Origin: Ectothiorhodospiraceae bacterium BW-2
GTDB taxonomy: Bacteria; Pseudomonadota; Gammaproteobacteria; Thiohalomonadales; Thiohalomonadaceae
DNA: 64,000 nucleotides
Assembly: GCA_008375315.1 (NCBI GenBank)
Contig: CP032507.1
Location: forward strand, 744,001-808,000
Reading direction: 5' to 3'
Below the pieces are notes generated by a model that saw only the letters and a list, made by a program, of their open reading frames with translations, ran no database searches and was not told the origin of the DNA. This document shows, in pieces, positions 1-9,701 of this stretch; position 1 is the stretch's first letter; the number at the start of each line of letters is the position of its first letter. The position numbers and the translations under genes were made by a program.

Positions 1-242
1 ACCCGCGCGGCCTTTAGCTCACCGCTAACTAGCGCCTCCCCGAGTGCAATCGCCGCCGCTTGCCCCTGTTGCCGATAGCAGAGCCCAATCTGGTGCCGCT
101 CCTCATGACTCATTAACGGCAGGTTGACGCTGCCTGGAATCGTCCCTTGAGCAAACTCGGTCGCCGTTCGGGTATCAATCAGCGGGCGTTGAGTGACGAT
201 TAACGACTCAAATTGCTCGATTTGGGGCAGTAACTCAGTCAA
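1..242 (-). CDS. selU: tRNA 2-selenouridine synthase, N-terminal part (cut by window edge)
   Basis: Translating the minus strand from a TTG at 242 gives an open frame to the window edge. It contains the start of a rhodanese domain (PLIDTRTATEFAQGTIPGSV) followed by NLPLMSHEERHQIGLCYRQQ and GQAAAIALG. This pattern is characteristic of the SelU/MnmH (YbbB) family. The family replaces sulfur with selenium (through a geranylated intermediate) at the wobble 2-thiouridine of some tRNAs. The catalytic rhodanese cysteine and the P-loop domain lie outside the window. The TTG start is 8 bases after the argA stop, so the gene probably follows argA in one transcript. No ATG or GTG is available in this frame near the start, so the start is tentative. 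Family assignment is fairly secure from the N-terminal motif alone. Confidence 0.8.
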   Translation of the reverse strand, partial: MTELLPQIEQFESLIVTQRPLIDTRTATEFAQGTIPGSVNLPLMSHEERHQIGLCYRQQGQAAAIALGEALVSGELKAAR

Positions 243-249
243 GTTGTTA

Positions 250-1602
250 TTAGCGGCGCGTGGCCCCCTGTTGCAAGCGCTTCACATAGACTCGTGAACA
301 GCGCTGATAGTTATAGAGCCGCTGCCGCTCTAGCGGTAGCTGGCGCAGATTGCCCTCCTCAAAACCGCGCTCTAAAAACCAGTGCGAGGTACGGGTTGTC
401 AGCACAAACAGCCGTTCGATCCCCAGATGGATCGCAATCTGCTGTAGATAGTTGAGCAGACGATCCCCCCGTCCGACATTGCGGTAGTCAGGATGGATGG
501 CAAAGCAGGCAATTTCGGCGATCTTCTCACTCTCAAACGGATAGAGGGCGGCGCAGCCGATGGTGGCGCTGTCGAGTTTGACCAAAATGAAGCGGTTAAT
601 CTCCATCTCTAGCAGCTCGCGTGAGCGCCGCACTAGCACCCCCTCCGCCTCTAAAGGTTCAATCAGCTCCAGCAATCCGGCAATATCATCAATTGAGGCC
701 GACTCAATCGTCTCATAGTTATCGCTGTTAATCAGCGTCCCGATGCCATCACGACTAAAGAGCTCTAGCAGTAGCGCCCCATTGTGGTGGCGATCAATGA
801 GATGGGTTCGCTGTACCCCCTGATGGCAGGCGTAGATTGCACTAAAGAGCGCCTTAGCGCTACTCTGCTCTAGTTGTGGGTGGTGGTGCAAAAACTGCTC
901 AGCCTCCTCAATCGAGAGCTGTCGTACCACCTCACCCTGCCCATTCAGTAGCCCTGGGGTGTCGATTAGGCTAATTAACTTATCAGCTCTGAGCGCCACG
1001 GCGGCGGCGGTTGCCACATCTTCGGCACTTAAATTAAATGCCTCACCGGTAGGGGAGTAGCCGAGCGGTGAGAGCAGCACGATATCGCCCTGCTCTAACT
1101 GGCGTAAGATAGCGGTATGGTTGATGCGGCGCACCTCACCGGTATGTTGGTAGTCCACTCCATCCCGAATCCCCAGCGGCTGGGCGGTGACAAAGTTGCC
1201 CGACACGACCCGAATCGCCGCCCCTGCGAGGGGGGAGTTGGCTAAACCTTGGGAGAAACGCGCCTCGATCTCGATTCGAATCGTCCCTACCGCCTCTTTA
1301 ACTAGCTGTAATACTTTGGCGGTGGTAATCCGCAGGCCATTGCTGTAGTCGATAGTGAGCCGGTAGCGCTTCAGTTTGTCATCAATTTGTGGCCGGGCAC
1401 CATGCACCAGCACCAGACGCACGCCTAGGCTATTTAGTAGGGCGATATCGTGCAATAGGGGGCCAAATTGATCTTCGCTAAAGAGCTCTCCCCCAAAATT
1501 AATCACAAAGACGCGGTCTCTAAAGTCATTAATGTAGGGGGTTGAATCTCGAAACCAGCGCACAAAATCGCAGCGCGTCTCTGTTGGGGTAATCGCTACC
1601 AC
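250..1602 (-). CDS. argA: Amino-acid N-acetyltransferase (N-acetylglutamate synthase)
   Basis: This is a classic-type ArgA of 450 residues, close to the 443 of E. coli. It makes N-acetylglutamate from glutamate and acetyl-CoA, the first step of arginine synthesis, in the cytoplasm. The N-terminal two thirds is an amino-acid-kinase fold (FVINFGGELF near residue 33, VLVHGARPQID near 64) that in this family carries the arginine feedback site. The last ~140 residues are a GNAT acetyltransferase with CFAIHPDYRNVGRGDRLL as the acetyl-CoA loop. The start has a GAGGAG ribosome site 10-15 bases upstream. The gene follows gcvPB with a 66-bp gap that holds a possible promoter and precedes selU. Nothing about it looks broken. 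Confidence 0.95.
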   Translation of the reverse strand: MVAITPTETRCDFVRWFRDSTPYINDFRDRVFVINFGGELFSEDQFGPLLHDIALLNSLGVRLVLVHGARPQIDDKLKRYRLTIDYSNGLRITTAKVLQLVKEAVGTIRIEIEARFSQGLANSPLAGAAIRVVSGNFVTAQPLGIRDGVDYQHTGEVRRINHTAILRQLEQGDIVLLSPLGYSPTGEAFNLSAEDVATAAAVALRADKLISLIDTPGLLNGQGEVVRQLSIEEAEQFLHHHPQLEQSSAKALFSAIYACHQGVQRTHLIDRHHNGALLLELFSRDGIGTLINSDNYETIESASIDDIAGLLELIEPLEAEGVLVRRSRELLEMEINRFILVKLDSATIGCAALYPFESEKIAEIACFAIHPDYRNVGRGDRLLNYLQQIAIHLGIERLFVLTTRTSHWFLERGFEEGNLRQLPLERQRLYNYQRCSRVYVKRLQQGATRR

Positions 1603-1634
1603 TCCTCTAATTGAACCAAACCATAATCGACGCC

Positions 1635-1640
1635 ATTATA
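1635..1640 (-). promoter_or_regulatory. Candidate -10 box of argA promoter
   Basis: On the minus strand a perfect TATAAT lies 32-38 bases before the argA ATG, inside the 66-bp gcvPB-argA gap. I see no good -35 hexamer at 16-18 bases. This is a weak call that would give argA some transcription independent of the gcv genes. Confidence 0.35.
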
Positions 1641-1668
1641 CGCCAACTGCACGCTCGTAGCCTACCCC

Positions 1669-3120
1669 CTACCCTCGCCAGACTAAATCGAGCTCTCTGG
1701 CCGCCTTAACATCATCCAGCCGCTGCACCGGTAGCGTGTGGGGTGCTGTACGCAGCCGCTCCGGTTCGGTTATCGCCTCCTCCTTAATCGCCACCATCGC
1801 CGCGACAAAGCGATCGAGCGTCTCTCTATCCTCAGTTTCAGTCGGCTCAATTAAGAAACATTCGGCCACGAGCAGCGGGAAATAGGTGGTCGGGGCGTGA
1901 AAGCCGTAATCGAGCAGCCGCTTGGCCACATCCATGGCGCTCACCTGCTGCTCTTTGGCGAGCTTTTTTAGGGTAATAATAAACTCATGGGTGGCGAATC
2001 TGTCGGGATAGGCGCTCTCAAAACCGGCCTGCTGTAGCCGACTGTGCAAGTAGTTGGCATTGAGGGTGGCATATTCGGCGACCCGAATCATCCCCTCTCG
2101 CCCCAACATGCGGGCGTAGCTGTAGGCCCGCAGTAGAATACCGACATTGCCCATAAATCCCGATAGGCGACCTATCGACTGTGGACACTCCGTCTCCTCC
2201 AGCCAGTGATACTCCCCGTAGCGTTCGCCCACCATCGGTAGCGGCAGAAATGGCTTTAGCCGCTCCCCGACCACGACCGGCCCAGCTCCCGGCCCCCCTC
2301 CTCCGTGGGGGGTGGAGAAGGTCTTGTGCAGATTAAGGTGAACCACATCAAAGCCCATATCCCCCGGTTTTACCTTACCTAAAATGGCGTTAAAGTTAGC
2401 GCCATCGTAGTAGAGCAGACCGCCGACTTGGTGCACCATCGCCGCAATTTGCTCGATTTTGCGCTCAAATACCCCCAGCGTGGAGGGGTTGGTCAACATA
2501 ATTCCGGCAGTCTGCGGCCCGAGCAGCTCTTCGAGCGCCCCTAGATCGACATCCCCCTGACTATCGGTCGGAACCTCCCTTACCTGGTAGCCACACATCA
2601 CCGCCGTCGCCGGATTGGTGCCGTGGGCAGCATCGGGAACCAAAATCTCAGTGCGGGCACTATCTTGGCGGCAATCGTGGTAGGCGCGAATCATCGCTAC
2701 CCCGGCGAACTCCCCTTGGGCACCCGCCATCGGCGTCAGCGAGCAGCCGGCCATACCGGTAATCTGCTGCAAAAGCTGCTGCAGGTGATAGAGGGCAGCT
2801 AATACCCCTTGGCTATGGCTCTTAACCGGAGCGTAGGGGTGGCGGGCGGTAAACCCCGGTAACATCGCATGCTGATTGGCCCCCCTAGGATTGTACTTCA
2901 TGGTACAAGAGCCTAAGGGGTAGAAGTGGGTATCAATGGCAAAGTTTCGCTGCGATAGGCGGGTATAGTGGCGCACCGCCTGTAGCTCCGAGACTTGGGG
3001 GAGCTTTAGCGGACTCTGTCGTCGCTGCTCGGCGGGAATATCGTCACAACTCTCTGGGGCGACAGTCGGTAACTGCGCCCGATTGACCGCCCCGGGGCGG
3101 CTCTGTTCAAAAATTAACAT
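1669..3120 (-). CDS. gcvPB: Glycine dehydrogenase (decarboxylating) subunit 2
   Basis: This is the C-terminal half of the split P-protein of the glycine cleavage system, 483 residues. With GcvPA it decarboxylates glycine on pyridoxal phosphate and passes the aminomethyl group to lipoylated GcvH. The PLP lysine is in [18 protein letters not shown] (Lys about residue 266), and [11 protein letters not shown] and [14 protein letters not shown] are typical of the subunit. The start lies three bases after the gcvPA stop, so the two are surely cotranscribed. Two-subunit P-proteins are found in many bacteria, while E. coli has the fused form. It is the last gcv gene of the run, followed by argA. Confidence 0.96.
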   Translation of the reverse strand: MLIFEQSRPGAVNRAQLPTVAPESCDDIPAEQRRQSPLKLPQVSELQAVRHYTRLSQRNFAIDTHFYPLGSCTMKYNPRGANQHAMLPGFTARHPYAPVKSHSQGVLAALYHLQQLLQQITGMAGCSLTPMAGAQGEFAGVAMIRAYHDCRQDSARTEILVPDAAHGTNPATAVMCGYQVREVPTDSQGDVDLGALEELLGPQTAGIMLTNPSTLGVFERKIEQIAAMVHQVGGLLYYDGANFNAILGKVKPGDMGFDVVHLNLHKTFSTPHGGGGPGAGPVVVGERLKPFLPLPMVGERYGEYHWLEETECPQSIGRLSGFMGNVGILLRAYSYARMLGREGMIRVAEYATLNANYLHSRLQQAGFESAYPDRFATHEFIITLKKLAKEQQVSAMDVAKRLLDYGFHAPTTYFPLLVAECFLIEPTETEDRETLDRFVAAMVAIKEEAITEPERLRTAPHTLPVQRLDDVKAARELDLVWRG

Positions 3121-3123
3121 CTC

Positions 3124-4560
3124 TCACTCTCTCCCCGACTCTCCAAACCCGTAGGCTGATGGATCAGCCGGCTTTAAATGGGTGCAAACCGGCCGGTTAC
3201 GCCGCGCTAAGATCCTCTCTAAGTGGTCGGCAAAGGCTTCAATGTCGGCAAGGCCATACTTTTCAGTCGCACAGACCAAAAGACAGTTCTCCAACTCAGG
3301 ATAGAGGCGCTGTAGCGCAAAGCCCCCTAACAGATCTTGCGCCGCGAGTGCCCGCAACACCTCCTCGACCGGCTGGTTTAGCTGTAACACCACCTCATGA
3401 AAAAAACTCCCCTTAAAGCGAACCCTTACCCCCTCAATCGCACCGAATCTCTCGGCTAGCAGGCGGCTATGTTGATGGCAGGCACGGGCGATTTGGGACA
3501 GCCCTCCAGCGCCCACGACCGACATATAGATCGTGGCCGCAGTCGCCATTAACCCCTGATTGGTACAGATATTGGAGGTCGCTTTAGAGCGGCGAATATG
3601 CTGCTCCCGCGCTTGCAGGGTTAGACTAAAGCCTGGTTTGCCCTCCCTATCGACCGTACGACCAACGATCCGCCCCGGCATCTGCCGCACCAAACTCTCT
3701 TTACAGGCCATAAAGCCGAGATAGGGGCCGCCAGAGGAGAGTGGAATCCCCAGCGGCTGCCCCTCACCGACGGCGATATCGGCTCCTTCACTGCCCCACT
3801 CACCCGGCGGCTTTAGCAGCGCCATCGCGATCGGATTGACCACCCCAACCACCCGCAGCTGGTGGCTATGCGCCCAATCGGTTAGCTGATCCACCGCCTC
3901 CAGACGGCCAAAAAAGTTCGGCTGCGGCACCACCAGCGCCGCCACCGCCCCCGTATCGAGCGTCGCTAGCTGCTCCTGATCGGTCGTTCCTAGCTGGGGA
4001 TCATAGTCGAGTCGCTGGAGTTTAATGCCCTGATTGTTAACAATCGTCTCTACGACCCGAGCATAGATAGGGTTCACGCTCTTTGGGATGAGTACCGTAT
4101 CGCGCCCCCCTTTTCGGAACGAACGCACTGCCATTAATAGCGCTTCGGCTAGCGCGGTCGCGCCATCATAGAGTGAGGCGTTGCTCACCTCTAAGCCGCA
4201 TAGTGACGCTATCATGGTCTGAAACTCATAGATTAGCTGTAGCGTCCCCTGACTCGCTTCGGCCTGATAGGGGGTGTAGGCGGAGTAGAACTCTCCCCGA
4301 GTCGTCAACTCCCACACTGCGGCAGGAATGTGGTGGTCATAGGCACCGGCACCGATAAAGCAGTTCGGGGCACCATCCTGTTTAGCGAGGGCGGCCATCA
4401 GCCGGCCGACCTCCAGCTCATTCATACCATCGGGCACCCCCTCCAGACCGTGACAGCGCAGCGAGGCGGGAATTTCAGCAAAGAGATCAGCCATCGAGCC
4501 GACGCCAATTTGGGCCAGCATCGCCTCGACATCGTCCGCAGTATGGGGGATAAAGGGCAT
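3124..4560 (-). CDS. gcvPA: Glycine dehydrogenase (decarboxylating) subunit 1
   Basis: This is the N-terminal half of the split P-protein, 478 residues. It opens with [20 protein letters not shown] and has [15 protein letters not shown] and [20 protein letters not shown], all signature stretches of GcvPA. It forms the P-protein heterotetramer with GcvPB. The start lies two bases after the gcvH stop. Length and motifs are normal and there is no sign of decay. The last residues (GFGESGRE) run into the short gap before gcvPB. Confidence 0.96.
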   Translation of the reverse strand: MPFIPHTADDVEAMLAQIGVGSMADLFAEIPASLRCHGLEGVPDGMNELEVGRLMAALAKQDGAPNCFIGAGAYDHHIPAAVWELTTRGEFYSAYTPYQAEASQGTLQLIYEFQTMIASLCGLEVSNASLYDGATALAEALLMAVRSFRKGGRDTVLIPKSVNPIYARVVETIVNNQGIKLQRLDYDPQLGTTDQEQLATLDTGAVAALVVPQPNFFGRLEAVDQLTDWAHSHQLRVVGVVNPIAMALLKPPGEWGSEGADIAVGEGQPLGIPLSSGGPYLGFMACKESLVRQMPGRIVGRTVDREGKPGFSLTLQAREQHIRRSKATSNICTNQGLMATAATIYMSVVGAGGLSQIARACHQHSRLLAERFGAIEGVRVRFKGSFFHEVVLQLNQPVEEVLRALAAQDLLGGFALQRLYPELENCLLVCATEKYGLADIEAFADHLERILARRNRPVCTHLKPADPSAYGFGESGRE

Positions 4561-4562
4561 GG

Positions 4563-4955
4563 TTACTCCTCTTCAGCCACAAGCGCCGCGTAGCGTTCAG
4601 CATCGAGACAGTCGTCAACCGCGCCACGGCTCTCAGGCTGCAACCGAAATAGCCAGCCAGCGCCATAGGGATCGCGATTGATCAACTCAGGGCTATCGAC
4701 CACCGCGCCATTGATCTCAACCACCCTCCCCCCAATCGGGGCATAGACATCAGAGGCGGCTTTGACCGACTCGACCACGGCACACTCTGCATCGGCATCG
4801 AGGGAGGTATCGACCTCGGGCAGTTCGACAAATACCATATCCCCCAACAGGTGCTGGGCATGGTCGGTCACACCGACGGTGACGCTGCCATCGCTCTCCT
4901 GTCGCAGCCACTCATGAGTTTTAACATATCTCAAGTCAGCCGGTATTGCGCTCAT
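4563..4955 (-). CDS. gcvH: Glycine cleavage system H protein
   Basis: This is the lipoyl carrier of the glycine cleavage system, 130 residues, the usual size. The lipoylated residue is Lys65 in [15 protein letters not shown]. The N-terminal YVKTHEWLR and the [11 protein letters not shown] segment are family hallmarks. It shuttles the methylamine arm between the P-, T- and L-proteins. It sits between gcvT (36-bp gap) and gcvPA (2-bp gap). A lipA gene upstream in the same run would supply the lipoyl group. No dihydrolipoamide dehydrogenase (L-protein) gene is present in the window. Confidence 0.97.
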   Translation of the reverse strand: MSAIPADLRYVKTHEWLRQESDGSVTVGVTDHAQHLLGDMVFVELPEVDTSLDADAECAVVESVKAASDVYAPIGGRVVEINGAVVDSPELINRDPYGAGWLFRLQPESRGAVDDCLDAERYAALVAEEE

Positions 4956-4991
4956 CTACTCTCTCCTGCATTATTCACTGTAAAGCTGTCC

Positions 4992-6074
4992 TTATACCAG
5001 AACTCGCCCCTCACGCACAAAGGGGAGTTTGACAATTGTTGCCCTATAAGGGCGCTGCCGAATGATCACCTCGCCCTCACTCTCCTCTCCCAGCGGCACT
5101 CTAGCCATGGCGATCCCCTGTTTTAGGGTCGGTGAGAAGCTACCGCTGGTGATCTCCCCCTCCCCTGCCGCAGTCCGCACCCTCTGGTGGCTACGAAGCA
5201 CCCCTCTGCCCTGAAGTAGCAGTCCCACCCAGCGCCACTCAATGCCGGCGGCCTGCTCCTGCTCCAACGCCTCACGGCCAAAAAAGCGTCGGCTTGGATC
5301 TTTTAAATCGACCGTCCACCCCAAGCCGCTAATCCAGGGTGAGGTGGTCTCATCCATATCTTGACCGTAGAGATTCATACCCGCCTCTAGGCGTAGGGTA
5401 TCCCGCGCCCCCAGACCACAGGGGGTGGCACCCGCCTCACATAGCTGCTGCCATAGCGTCTGCGCCTGCGCCTGATCGATAACGATTTCGTACCCCTCTT
5501 CGCCAGTGTAGCCGGTACGCGATAGGGCATAGCGCTCACCGAGCGCGAGCTGAAACCGCTTTAACCCCTCACCGAGCTGTGCTAGTTCAGCATCAACGCC
5601 ATGCACCAACTGCCGCGCCGCCGGCCCCTGTACCGCCACCATCGCTAGCTCAACTCGCTCTAGTACCTCTACCTCAAAATCGACCGCTATCTCACGAATC
5701 CAGTGTAGATCTTTGGTAGAGGTCGCGGCATTAATGACCAGACGATACCAGCTAGGTTCAATAAGCGTCACAATCAGATCATCGATCACCCCCCCCTGCC
5801 GATTGAGCATACAGCTATAGAGCGCCTTACCGTGGTTACCGTCCAGTTTAGCGACATCGTTAGCGAGTAGATAGCGCAGCATCTCGCGGCAGCGAGGGCC
5901 TTTGAGATCGACAATCCCCATGTGCGAGACATCGAACAGGCCAGCGCGGTGGCGTACCGCATGGTGCTCATCGAGTTGCGAACCATAGTGGAGCGGCATC
6001 TGCCAGCTTCCAAACTCGACCATGGTCGCCTGTTGTTGGCAGTGGATAGCGTAAAGGGGGGTCTGTTGCGACAT
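4992..6074 (-). CDS. gcvT: Glycine cleavage system aminomethyltransferase (T protein)
   Basis: GcvT, 360 residues, releases ammonia from the aminomethyl-lipoyl arm of GcvH and makes 5,10-methylene-tetrahydrofolate. Visible family marks are MVEFGSWQMPLHYGSQLDEH, GLFDVSHMGIVDLKG, LTRTGYTGEEGYEI-like text (written here as LSRTGYTGEEGYEIVI) and the C-terminal SGSFSPTLKQGIAMA. It starts 10 bases after the lipA stop. It is the first gcv gene proper in the operon order lipA-gcvT-gcvH-gcvPA-gcvPB. I found no glycine-riboswitch-like leader in front of it, because lipA is packed directly upstream. Confidence 0.96.
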   Translation of the reverse strand: MSQQTPLYAIHCQQQATMVEFGSWQMPLHYGSQLDEHHAVRHRAGLFDVSHMGIVDLKGPRCREMLRYLLANDVAKLDGNHGKALYSCMLNRQGGVIDDLIVTLIEPSWYRLVINAATSTKDLHWIREIAVDFEVEVLERVELAMVAVQGPAARQLVHGVDAELAQLGEGLKRFQLALGERYALSRTGYTGEEGYEIVIDQAQAQTLWQQLCEAGATPCGLGARDTLRLEAGMNLYGQDMDETTSPWISGLGWTVDLKDPSRRFFGREALEQEQAAGIEWRWVGLLLQGRGVLRSHQRVRTAAGEGEITSGSFSPTLKQGIAMARVPLGEESEGEVIIRQRPYRATIVKLPFVREGRVLV

Positions 6075-6084
6075 AGCGTTTCAT

Positions 6085-7020
6085 TCACTCCGTTAGTGGT
6101 AATGTTGATAGATCGGCATGATAGGAGCTACGAACCATCGGCGCTGATTGGACCCAAGGAAAGCCTATCTCTCGCGCCATCTGGCCATAGCTCTGAAACT
6201 CCACCGGGGTGACATAGCGTTTCACCGGTAGATGACATCGTCCCGGGCGCAGATACTGCCCCATCGCTATACGCTCCACCCCTACCTCGTACAGATCACG
6301 CAGCACCTGTTCGACCTCACTGTCGCTCTCGCCGAGCCCTAGCATGAGTGCCGATTTAGCCGCCACGCCATCAAGAGCGGCGGCCTGCTGTAGTAGCTCC
6401 AACGAGCGCTGATAACGACTCCCCTTGCGCACGGTCGCATAGAGCGAGGGGACGGTTTCAATATTGTGTCCCCAAACCCACCGTTTCCCCGCCGGTAGCA
6501 CAGAGCGCAGTAGCGCCACCGCCTCAGCCTGGCAGTGGCGAAAATCGGGGGTTAATAGCTCCTGCCCGATAGCCGGATTGAGTGCGTAGAGGGCGGCCAT
6601 CGTCGCGGCAAAGATCGCCGCTCCGCCATCGGCTAGCTCATCGCGGTTGACCGACGTGAGCACCACATAGCTAAGCCCCATCTGTTTAACCGCAGCGGCA
6701 ACCCGCTGCGGTTCGTCGCGATCAACCGCGAGCGGTCGACCCGTTTTAACCGCACAAAAGCCGCAGGCACGGGTACAGATATCGCCAAGTAGCATAAAGG
6801 TGGCGCTCCCCTCGCTCCAACACTCCCCCCGATTAGGGCAACGAGCCGACTCACACACCGTATGGAGCTGCTGTCGATGGAGTGTTTTGGCGGTCACGCT
6901 ATAGAGTGCGGCACCTAGGGGTTGTCGAATCCAAGCTGGCATACGAGAGACATTCACCTGAGCAGAGTGGTCAAACGGTGGCCGTTCAAACTCAGCCTCA
7001 GACAAAAGAGAGCCCCTCAT
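6085..7020 (-). CDS. lipA: Lipoyl synthase (radical SAM)
   Basis: LipA inserts two sulfurs into protein-bound octanoyl groups. Both [4Fe-4S] sites are visible: the auxiliary CX4CX5C at Cys56, Cys61, Cys67 (CESARCPNRGEC) and the radical-SAM CX3CX2C at Cys82, Cys86, Cys89 (CTRACGFC). The C-terminal RSSYHAD motif (about residue 297) supplies the conserved Ser that ligates the auxiliary cluster. The frame from ATG at 7020 overlaps the end of the kinase gene by 23 bases. An alternative TTG at 7005 has a better-placed GAGG ribosome site. The location just ahead of gcvT-gcvH suggests it is dedicated to lipoylating GcvH. I see no lipB in the window, so another lipA elsewhere in the genome is possible. 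Confidence 0.93.
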   Translation of the reverse strand: MRGSLLSEAEFERPPFDHSAQVNVSRMPAWIRQPLGAALYSVTAKTLHRQQLHTVCESARCPNRGECWSEGSATFMLLGDICTRACGFCAVKTGRPLAVDRDEPQRVAAAVKQMGLSYVVLTSVNRDELADGGAAIFAATMAALYALNPAIGQELLTPDFRHCQAEAVALLRSVLPAGKRWVWGHNIETVPSLYATVRKGSRYQRSLELLQQAAALDGVAAKSALMLGLGESDSEVEQVLRDLYEVGVERIAMGQYLRPGRCHLPVKRYVTPVEFQSYGQMAREIGFPWVQSAPMVRSSYHADLSTLPLTE

Positions 7021-8224
7021 TGATGCGTGTCAGCGGCAGCTCAAGCAGCAGGCGATTACCGCCAGAGCGGGGGATAATATTGAGCTGACCCCGATGAGCG
7101 TAGATAATCCGCCCCGCTAAGTTAAAGCGAAATTTATAGAAGTGGCTGCGCGCATCCTCTGACCACTCGCGATGGCGAAAGGGATCTTCAGCTAACAACT
7201 GCTCAATCTCCTGCTGCGACTTCGACTCCCCCCCATACTCAAAGCTAATGGCGGCCCGCTCCGCCTGTGGCTGCCACGAGATCAACAACGGTAGCTCAGG
7301 ATCACTCTCAAATAGCAGATAGTCAAAAATAATTTCCAACGCATGGCGCATACGCAGACAGTCGATCTGAACCGAGAGCTCACCCCCTGCCTCAATGTGC
7401 AGCCTCTGGTGGCGCTCTACCAAGCGTTTGCGATAACAACTCGATAGCTCCTCAATGAGATCGCCGACCATGTAGGGCTGTAGATTAAGCTGTAGGGTAT
7501 TCGATTCGAGTCGTGACAGATCGAGCAGATCGTTAAGCCAGCTTAACATCCGCTGGCCGCTGTTATGGATATGGCCGAAGTAGTCGCGGATCTGTTCTGG
7601 TGAGAGGTGGCGGTAACGATGTTCGCCCATAGAGGCAAAACTGAGGATACCGTGTAGCGGGCTGCGCATTTCGTGCGACATATAGCTCAAAAAACGGCTC
7701 CTAACCAGTGAGGCGCGATGGAGCTGATCTAGCGCCTGCTGTAGTTCAGCCGTGCGTTGTAGCACCAGATTATCGAGTTTTAGGGTTAGCTTGAGCATAT
7801 CCTGCTGATAGCTCTCTAGTGCCTGCTCTCTAGCGGTCACATCGCTCACCGCGCCGTAGAGGCGCTGCGCCTCCCCCCTCACAGAGCGCTCAACGGCTAG
7901 GCGACACTCTAGTAGCTGCTGCTCGCCATCGGGTCGCCGCGTAGCGCCCAGATAGTCCTGTATCGAGCAGTTCGGATCACGCAGTAGTCTGTTAATTAAC
8001 CGTCTTAACATCGACACCCCACTACCAGCTAGGCGCTCGGTCAGCGCATCGTAATCTAGCCGACTATCGAGTGGTAGCTGTAGTAGCGTCCTCAGACCCG
8101 ATGAGAGCTCAAGCCGATAGTCAGGCAACGACAGCTCCCAGTAGCCGATCTGCAATAGCTGCTGTAGCCGTTCGAAGCGGCTACTCTCCACCGCAATCTC
8201 CCCCTCATCCTGATCAGTCATCAA
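6998..8224 (-). CDS. PAS-type sensor histidine kinase with degenerate ATPase domain
   Basis: 408 residues with no membrane segment. A PAS/PAC-like region (~20-132, ending LYGAVSDVTAREQ) is followed by a coiled linker and a HisKA dimerisation domain with the H-box FLSYMSHEMRSPLHG, phospho-acceptor His184. The catalytic ATPase domain is eroded. The N-box position reads HALEIIFDYLLFES with no Asn. No DxGxG G1 box is seen (FEYGGES stands there) and no GxGxG lid. Only the tail, LAGRIIYAHRGQLNIIP, still resembles the G2-to-end stretch. It may therefore be unable to bind ATP and could act as a phospho-acceptor or dimerisation partner. No response regulator is adjacent. It lies between gdh and lipA (overlapping lipA), in a run of amino-acid genes. 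Confidence 0.8.
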   Translation of the reverse strand: MMTDQDEGEIAVESSRFERLQQLLQIGYWELSLPDYRLELSSGLRTLLQLPLDSRLDYDALTERLAGSGVSMLRRLINRLLRDPNCSIQDYLGATRRPDGEQQLLECRLAVERSVRGEAQRLYGAVSDVTAREQALESYQQDMLKLTLKLDNLVLQRTAELQQALDQLHRASLVRSRFLSYMSHEMRSPLHGILSFASMGEHRYRHLSPEQIRDYFGHIHNSGQRMLSWLNDLLDLSRLESNTLQLNLQPYMVGDLIEELSSCYRKRLVERHQRLHIEAGGELSVQIDCLRMRHALEIIFDYLLFESDPELPLLISWQPQAERAAISFEYGGESKSQQEIEQLLAEDPFRHREWSEDARSHFYKFRFNLAGRIIYAHRGQLNIIPRSGGNRLLLELPLTRINEGLSFV

Positions 8225-8248
8225 CAGCCATATAGTAACGGTTAAGGG

Positions 8249-9679
8249 CTAATAGATACCGATGTCAAGATAGGTGCGGGAGAGCTTCTTCAGCGCTACC
8301 ATATATGCCGCCGAACGATAGTCATCGACCGAGGCGTGGCGTTGTCGCTCTAACAGCGTCTCCTGCAACGCCATTCGCATGGAGTCATCGAGCCCCGAAC
8401 GGACCAAATCGAGCTCGCCGGCACCGCGCACGATACCATCCCGAATCCAGTTAGGCAGATCATTGCCACACCCAACCGACTCAATCGCATCGACAATCTG
8501 CTCGCCTCGTGACTCATCGAGCCGCCGCTCTAGCCGTCCAAAGCGCATGTGGGTTAGGTTACGAATCCACTCAAAGTAGGAGACCACCACCCCGCCTGCA
8601 TTGACTAGCGCATCGGGTAGAATCGTCACGCCACGCTGGCGCAGCAGCTCATCGGCCTCAGCGGTCACCGGCCCATTCGCCGCCTCGGCAATGAGACGAC
8701 ACTGAATCCGATTGGCATTGTCGGCATGGATCACCCCCTCTAACGCCGCTGGAATCAGAATATCGCACGAGAGCTCCAGCGCCAGATTACCATCATTGAG
8801 CACCTCTTTAGCACCGGGGTAGCCGACAACGGTGCGGTGTTCGAGTTTATATTGATAGACCGCTTCGATATTGAGCCCATCGGGGTTAACAATCGCGCCA
8901 CTCCTATCGGTCACAGCTATAATGGTCGCCCCATCCTCCTCCGATAGAAATTTGGCCGCGTGATAGCCGACATTACCAAAACCGTGAATGACTATCCGCT
9001 TTCCCCCAAGTCCCAGAGTTAGGCCGCTAGCGGCCACCTCCTCTGGCTGACGAAAGAACTCCCGTAACAGATACTGCACTCCGCGACCGGTCGCCTCGGT
9101 TCGCCCCCGAATGCCGCCATGCTCTACCGGTTTACCGGTCACACAGGCGCTATGGTTAATATCATCGGGGTGGAGATGTTTGTAGGTATCGGCGATCCAA
9201 GCCATCTCCCGCTGTCCGGTACCGACATCGGGGGCCGGTACATTAATCGCCGGCCCTAAAAAGCCCTTATCGGCCATTTCGCGGGCAAAGCGGCGAGTAA
9301 TCTGCTGTAGCTCATCGCGGCTGTAACGGGCCGGGTTAATCCGTAACCCCCCCTTCGCGCCGCCAAAGGGGACATCGACGATGGCGCACTTATAGGTCAT
9401 TAGCGCCGCGAGCGCCTCTACCTCTGCCTGATCGACATTTGGAGCGTAGCGAATGCCCCCTTTCGAGGGGAGTCGGTGGATACTATGCACCGCCCGCCAG
9501 CCGGTAAAGAGCTCAATACGACCCCCAATTGAGACCGGAAAGGTGACCTGGAGCACTGAGGTACAGCTACGAATCGCATCGGCAATCCCTTGATCCAGTC
9601 CGAGCAGATGCACTGCCCGCTCAACCATTTTATCTACGCTGCGGCGAAACGAAACCCCACTAATCTCTGTGCCACTCAT
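8249..9679 (-). CDS. gdhA: Glu/Leu/Phe/Val-family dehydrogenase, probably glutamate dehydrogenase
   Basis: 476 residues of the ELFV amino-acid dehydrogenase family. GGIRYAPNVDQAEVEALA, the substrate lysine region MTYKCAIVDVPFGGAKGG (Lys97, Lys109) and the Rossmann loop IVIHGFGNVGYHAAKF are intact. The overall layout matches bacterial glutamate dehydrogenases that interconvert glutamate and 2-oxoglutarate. NAD versus NADP preference cannot be read with certainty. A GAGGAGGAT ribosome site precedes the ATG. It lies 22 bases after hisC and 24 before the kinase gene, so these genes are likely one transcript. A leucine or other dehydrogenase cannot be excluded by eye. Confidence 0.88.
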   Translation of the reverse strand: MSGTEISGVSFRRSVDKMVERAVHLLGLDQGIADAIRSCTSVLQVTFPVSIGGRIELFTGWRAVHSIHRLPSKGGIRYAPNVDQAEVEALAALMTYKCAIVDVPFGGAKGGLRINPARYSRDELQQITRRFAREMADKGFLGPAINVPAPDVGTGQREMAWIADTYKHLHPDDINHSACVTGKPVEHGGIRGRTEATGRGVQYLLREFFRQPEEVAASGLTLGLGGKRIVIHGFGNVGYHAAKFLSEEDGATIIAVTDRSGAIVNPDGLNIEAVYQYKLEHRTVVGYPGAKEVLNDGNLALELSCDILIPAALEGVIHADNANRIQCRLIAEAANGPVTAEADELLRQRGVTILPDALVNAGGVVVSYFEWIRNLTHMRFGRLERRLDESRGEQIVDAIESVGCGNDLPNWIRDGIVRGAGELDLVRSGLDDSMRMALQETLLERQRHASVDDYRSAAYMVALKKLSRTYLDIGIY

Positions 9680-9701
9680 CGCTATCCTCCTCTCAATTAA
9701 A

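Noticed and set aside
6075-7020. Glycine riboswitch ahead of the gcv genes
   Set aside because: lipA and the kinase gene are packed directly upstream of gcvT, leaving no leader of the needed length. I saw no tandem aptamer-like sequence.
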